Shown here: positions 5,658 to 7,164 of the stretch, in pieces
Position numbering within the stretch: position 1 is the stretch's first letter
Layout of the letters: every line of letters starts with the position of its first letter
Assembly (NCBI GenBank): GCA_949288685.1
Contig: CASELB010000114.1
Location: 1 to 7,164 of the forward strand
Direction of reading: 5' to 3'
DNA length: 7,164 nt
Source: an uncultured bacterium
GTDB lineage: Bacteria > Cyanobacteriota > Vampirovibrionia > Gastranaerophilales > Gastranaerophilaceae
Made by a program: the position numbers and the translations under genes
The notes under the pieces: generated by a model
The model's database searches: none
What the model was told of the DNA's origin: nothing
Seen by the model: the letters and a program-made list of their open reading frames with translations, nothing else

Positions 5658-7022
5658 ATGAAAGATTTTATGCATGTGCCGCTGAACGGGGAAAGTTATA
5701 CAGCGTCTGATATTAAAGCATTAATAATGGAAAATAATGTCAGATTTATTAAGCTGCAATTTGTCGATATTAACGGTCAGGTAAAGAATATGTCTGTTCC
5801 TGCAGAGCACATTGATAAAATTCTTGCAAATGAAATTATGCTTGACGGCTCTTCCATCAAAGGTTTTAGAAATATTGAAACATCCGATATGTATTTTTAT
5901 CCGGATATGAATACTTTTCAAATACTTCCGTGGCAAGAACGCGACGGTATGCGCTCCGCAAGGTTAATATGTGATATACACAATGCGGACGGAACACCTT
6001 TTGAAGGTTGTCCGCGATGTAATCTTAAAAGAATTATGGCAGAAGCTGACAAGATGGGCTTTTCAATGAATATGGGACCGGAAGCCGAGTTCTTTTTATT
6101 TAACAGAGATAAAGACGGAAATATTACAACTCAAACTCAGGATAGTGCCGGATATTATGACGTAGGTCCTGATGATTTAGGCGAAAATGTGCGCTCCGAT
6201 ATTGTTGCCTGCCTGCAAGAAATGGGTTTTGACATAGAGGCATCGCACCACGAAGTTGCAGACGGGCAGCATGAAATTGATTTCAAATACTCGGATATAC
6301 TTACTACTGCCGATAATGTCGTAACTTTTAAAATGGCAGTTAAAGCAATTGCTACTCAGCATAATCTTCACGCAACATTTATGCCCAAACCGATATATGG
6401 TATAAACGGCTCAGGTATGCACTGCAATATTTCGCTTTTTTCAGACGGAAAAAATGCATTTTATGACCCGGATACAGAATACCAATTAAGTGATACGGCA
6501 AAATATGCTGTTGGCGGCTTGTTAAAGAATATAAAAAGCATTACGGCAATACTTAACCCTACAGTAAACAGCTATAAACGCTTGGTCCCGGGATATGAAG
6601 CACCTGTGTATCTTGCCTGGTCTCTTGCAAACAGGAGTGCATTATTAAGAGTTCCTGCAAAACGAGGTAACGCTACAAGAGTAGAGCTGCGTTCTCCTGA
6701 TCCGGCTTGTAACCCGTATTTAGCGTTTGCGACTATTCTTGAAGCCTGCCTGGACGGTGTCAGAAACAAAATAGAACCGCCGGCTCCTGTGGAAAGCAAT
6801 ATTTATAAACTATCGGATAAAGAACGTAAAAAACAAAAAATTGATTCACTTCCGGGCAGTTTAAAAGAAGCACTTTATTATCTTGACAAGTCGTTGATTG
6901 CAAATGCAGCTTTGGGGCAGCATATTATGCACGAATTTGTTACCGCTAAAGAACACGAATGGGATGAGTTTAGAACCTACGTTTCTCAATGGGAGCTTGA
7001 TAAGTATCTTGCAAGATATTAG
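5658..7022 (+). CDS. glnA: Glutamine synthetase type I, alpha subfamily
   Basis: The enzyme makes glutamine from glutamate, ammonium and ATP as a cytosolic dodecamer. The 454-residue protein aligns end to end with Bacillus subtilis GlnA (444 residues, from memory) with about ten extra N-terminal residues. The metal- and substrate-site residues are present: E142 and E144 in GPEAEFF, E199 and E206 in HHEVADGQHEID, H255 in NGSGMHCN, and the catalytic-flap glutamate E314 in RLVPGYEAP. The absence of the roughly 25-residue insertion and of the NLYDLPPEE adenylylation context, with the C-terminal WELDKYLARY, marks the GSI-alpha type, regulated by feedback inhibition rather than adenylylation. Two oddities are seen. 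The position of B. subtilis R62, which mediates glutamine feedback, is N72 here (with R71 next to it). The usual GDPR segment reads GCPRC (C118, C121), giving a CXXC. It is transcribed divergently from ffh as a single gene ending at a strong hairpin. Confidence 0.97.
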   Translation: MKDFMHVPLNGESYTASDIKALIMENNVRFIKLQFVDINGQVKNMSVPAEHIDKILANEIMLDGSSIKGFRNIETSDMYFYPDMNTFQILPWQERDGMRSARLICDIHNADGTPFEGCPRCNLKRIMAEADKMGFSMNMGPEAEFFLFNRDKDGNITTQTQDSAGYYDVGPDDLGENVRSDIVACLQEMGFDIEASHHEVADGQHEIDFKYSDILTTADNVVTFKMAVKAIATQHNLHATFMPKPIYGINGSGMHCNISLFSDGKNAFYDPDTEYQLSDTAKYAVGGLLKNIKSITAILNPTVNSYKRLVPGYEAPVYLAWSLANRSALLRVPAKRGNATRVELRSPDPACNPYLAFATILEACLDGVRNKIEPPAPVESNIYKLSDKERKKQKIDSLPGSLKEALYYLDKSLIANAALGQHIMHEFVTAKEHEWDEFRTYVSQWELDKYLARY

Positions 7023-7028
7023 TTTTAG

Positions 7029-7071
7029 ATACGAGGCGCCGCAGGCTTTTCCGGCGGCGCCGCGTATATTT
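7029..7071 (+). terminator. GC-rich hairpin terminator after glnA
   Basis: Seven bases past the glnA stop, ATACG (7029-7033) pairs with CGTAT (7063-7067), GGCGCCGC (7035-7042) with GCGGCGCC (7054-7061), and GG (7044-7045) with CC (7051-7052), closing a CTTTT loop. The two interruptions are both A opposite G (7034/7062 and 7043/7053). The tail ATTTATAATC is AT-rich but not a clean T-run. The 15-bp stem is much more GC-rich than its surroundings. Intrinsic termination or a 3' stabilising structure is likely. Confidence 0.7.
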
Positions 7072-7164
7072 ATAATCTTCACAAATTTTTTGGAGTATAG
7101 TAAAAATTTTTTATGATTGAAAGATATTAACTTCCTGATATGAAAAAAGTATGGACGCGTGTAA

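Noticed and set aside
6572..6799. Open frame on the - strand inside glnA
   Set aside because: It is antisense to the most conserved part of glutamine synthetase, and its length is explained by constraint on the other strand.
7140..7164. Possible start of a next gene (ATG AAA AAA GTA ...) at the right edge
   Set aside because: Only eight codons are visible, there is no Shine-Dalgarno before it, and the nearby TTGAAA/TATGAA promoter-like pair is weak, so it cannot be supported.

Overview
The window is AT-rich, densely coded bacterial chromosome holding seven genes (one cut by the left edge). There is no sign of phage, insertion sequence, CRISPR array, tRNA or rRNA. The gene set points to a motile anaerobe-type bacterium with a flagellar hook gene, a YggS-SepF pair (typical of Gram-positives and the Cyanobacteria lineage) and an alpha-type glutamine synthetase. 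My best guess is a non-photosynthetic relative of cyanobacteria (Vampirovibrionia/Melainabacteria, Gastranaerophilales-like). Clostridia are the main alternative. This placement is inference from gene content, not a phylogeny.

Layout. On the + strand, 2-691 is the C-terminal part of a FlgE-like flagellar hook protein. A 213-bp spacer follows, with two inverted repeats and a good sigma70-type promoter. That promoter drives yggS (905-1570) and sepF (1592-2089), which end at a hairpin-plus-T-tract terminator (2146-2170). On the - strand, read from right to left, ffh (5488-4103) is followed after 33 bp by a UbiA/MenA-like membrane prenyltransferase (4069-3101). The stop of that gene overlaps the start of a radical SAM protein (3104-2175) in an ATGA, so the three probably form one transcription unit. 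A 169-bp divergent promoter region separates ffh from glnA (5658-7022, + strand), which ends at a strong GC-rich hairpin (7029-7067).

How the genes relate. YggS (PLP homeostasis) and SepF (FtsZ membrane anchor) are a classic cell-division neighbourhood pair. Ffh is the core SRP GTPase. GlnA is the central ammonium-assimilating enzyme. The least understood part is the prenyltransferase and radical SAM pair. The tight coupling suggests a shared pathway on an isoprenoid-linked product, but the sequence does not give the substrate.

Most worth a second look are: the prenyltransferase/radical SAM pair, with a four-cysteine C-terminal cluster in the latter; a probable leaderless ffh start with a perfect palindrome over its -35 box; and two unusual sites in glutamine synthetase (loss of the feedback-inhibition arginine and a CPRC motif). 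I saw no clear evidence of a wholly new system.
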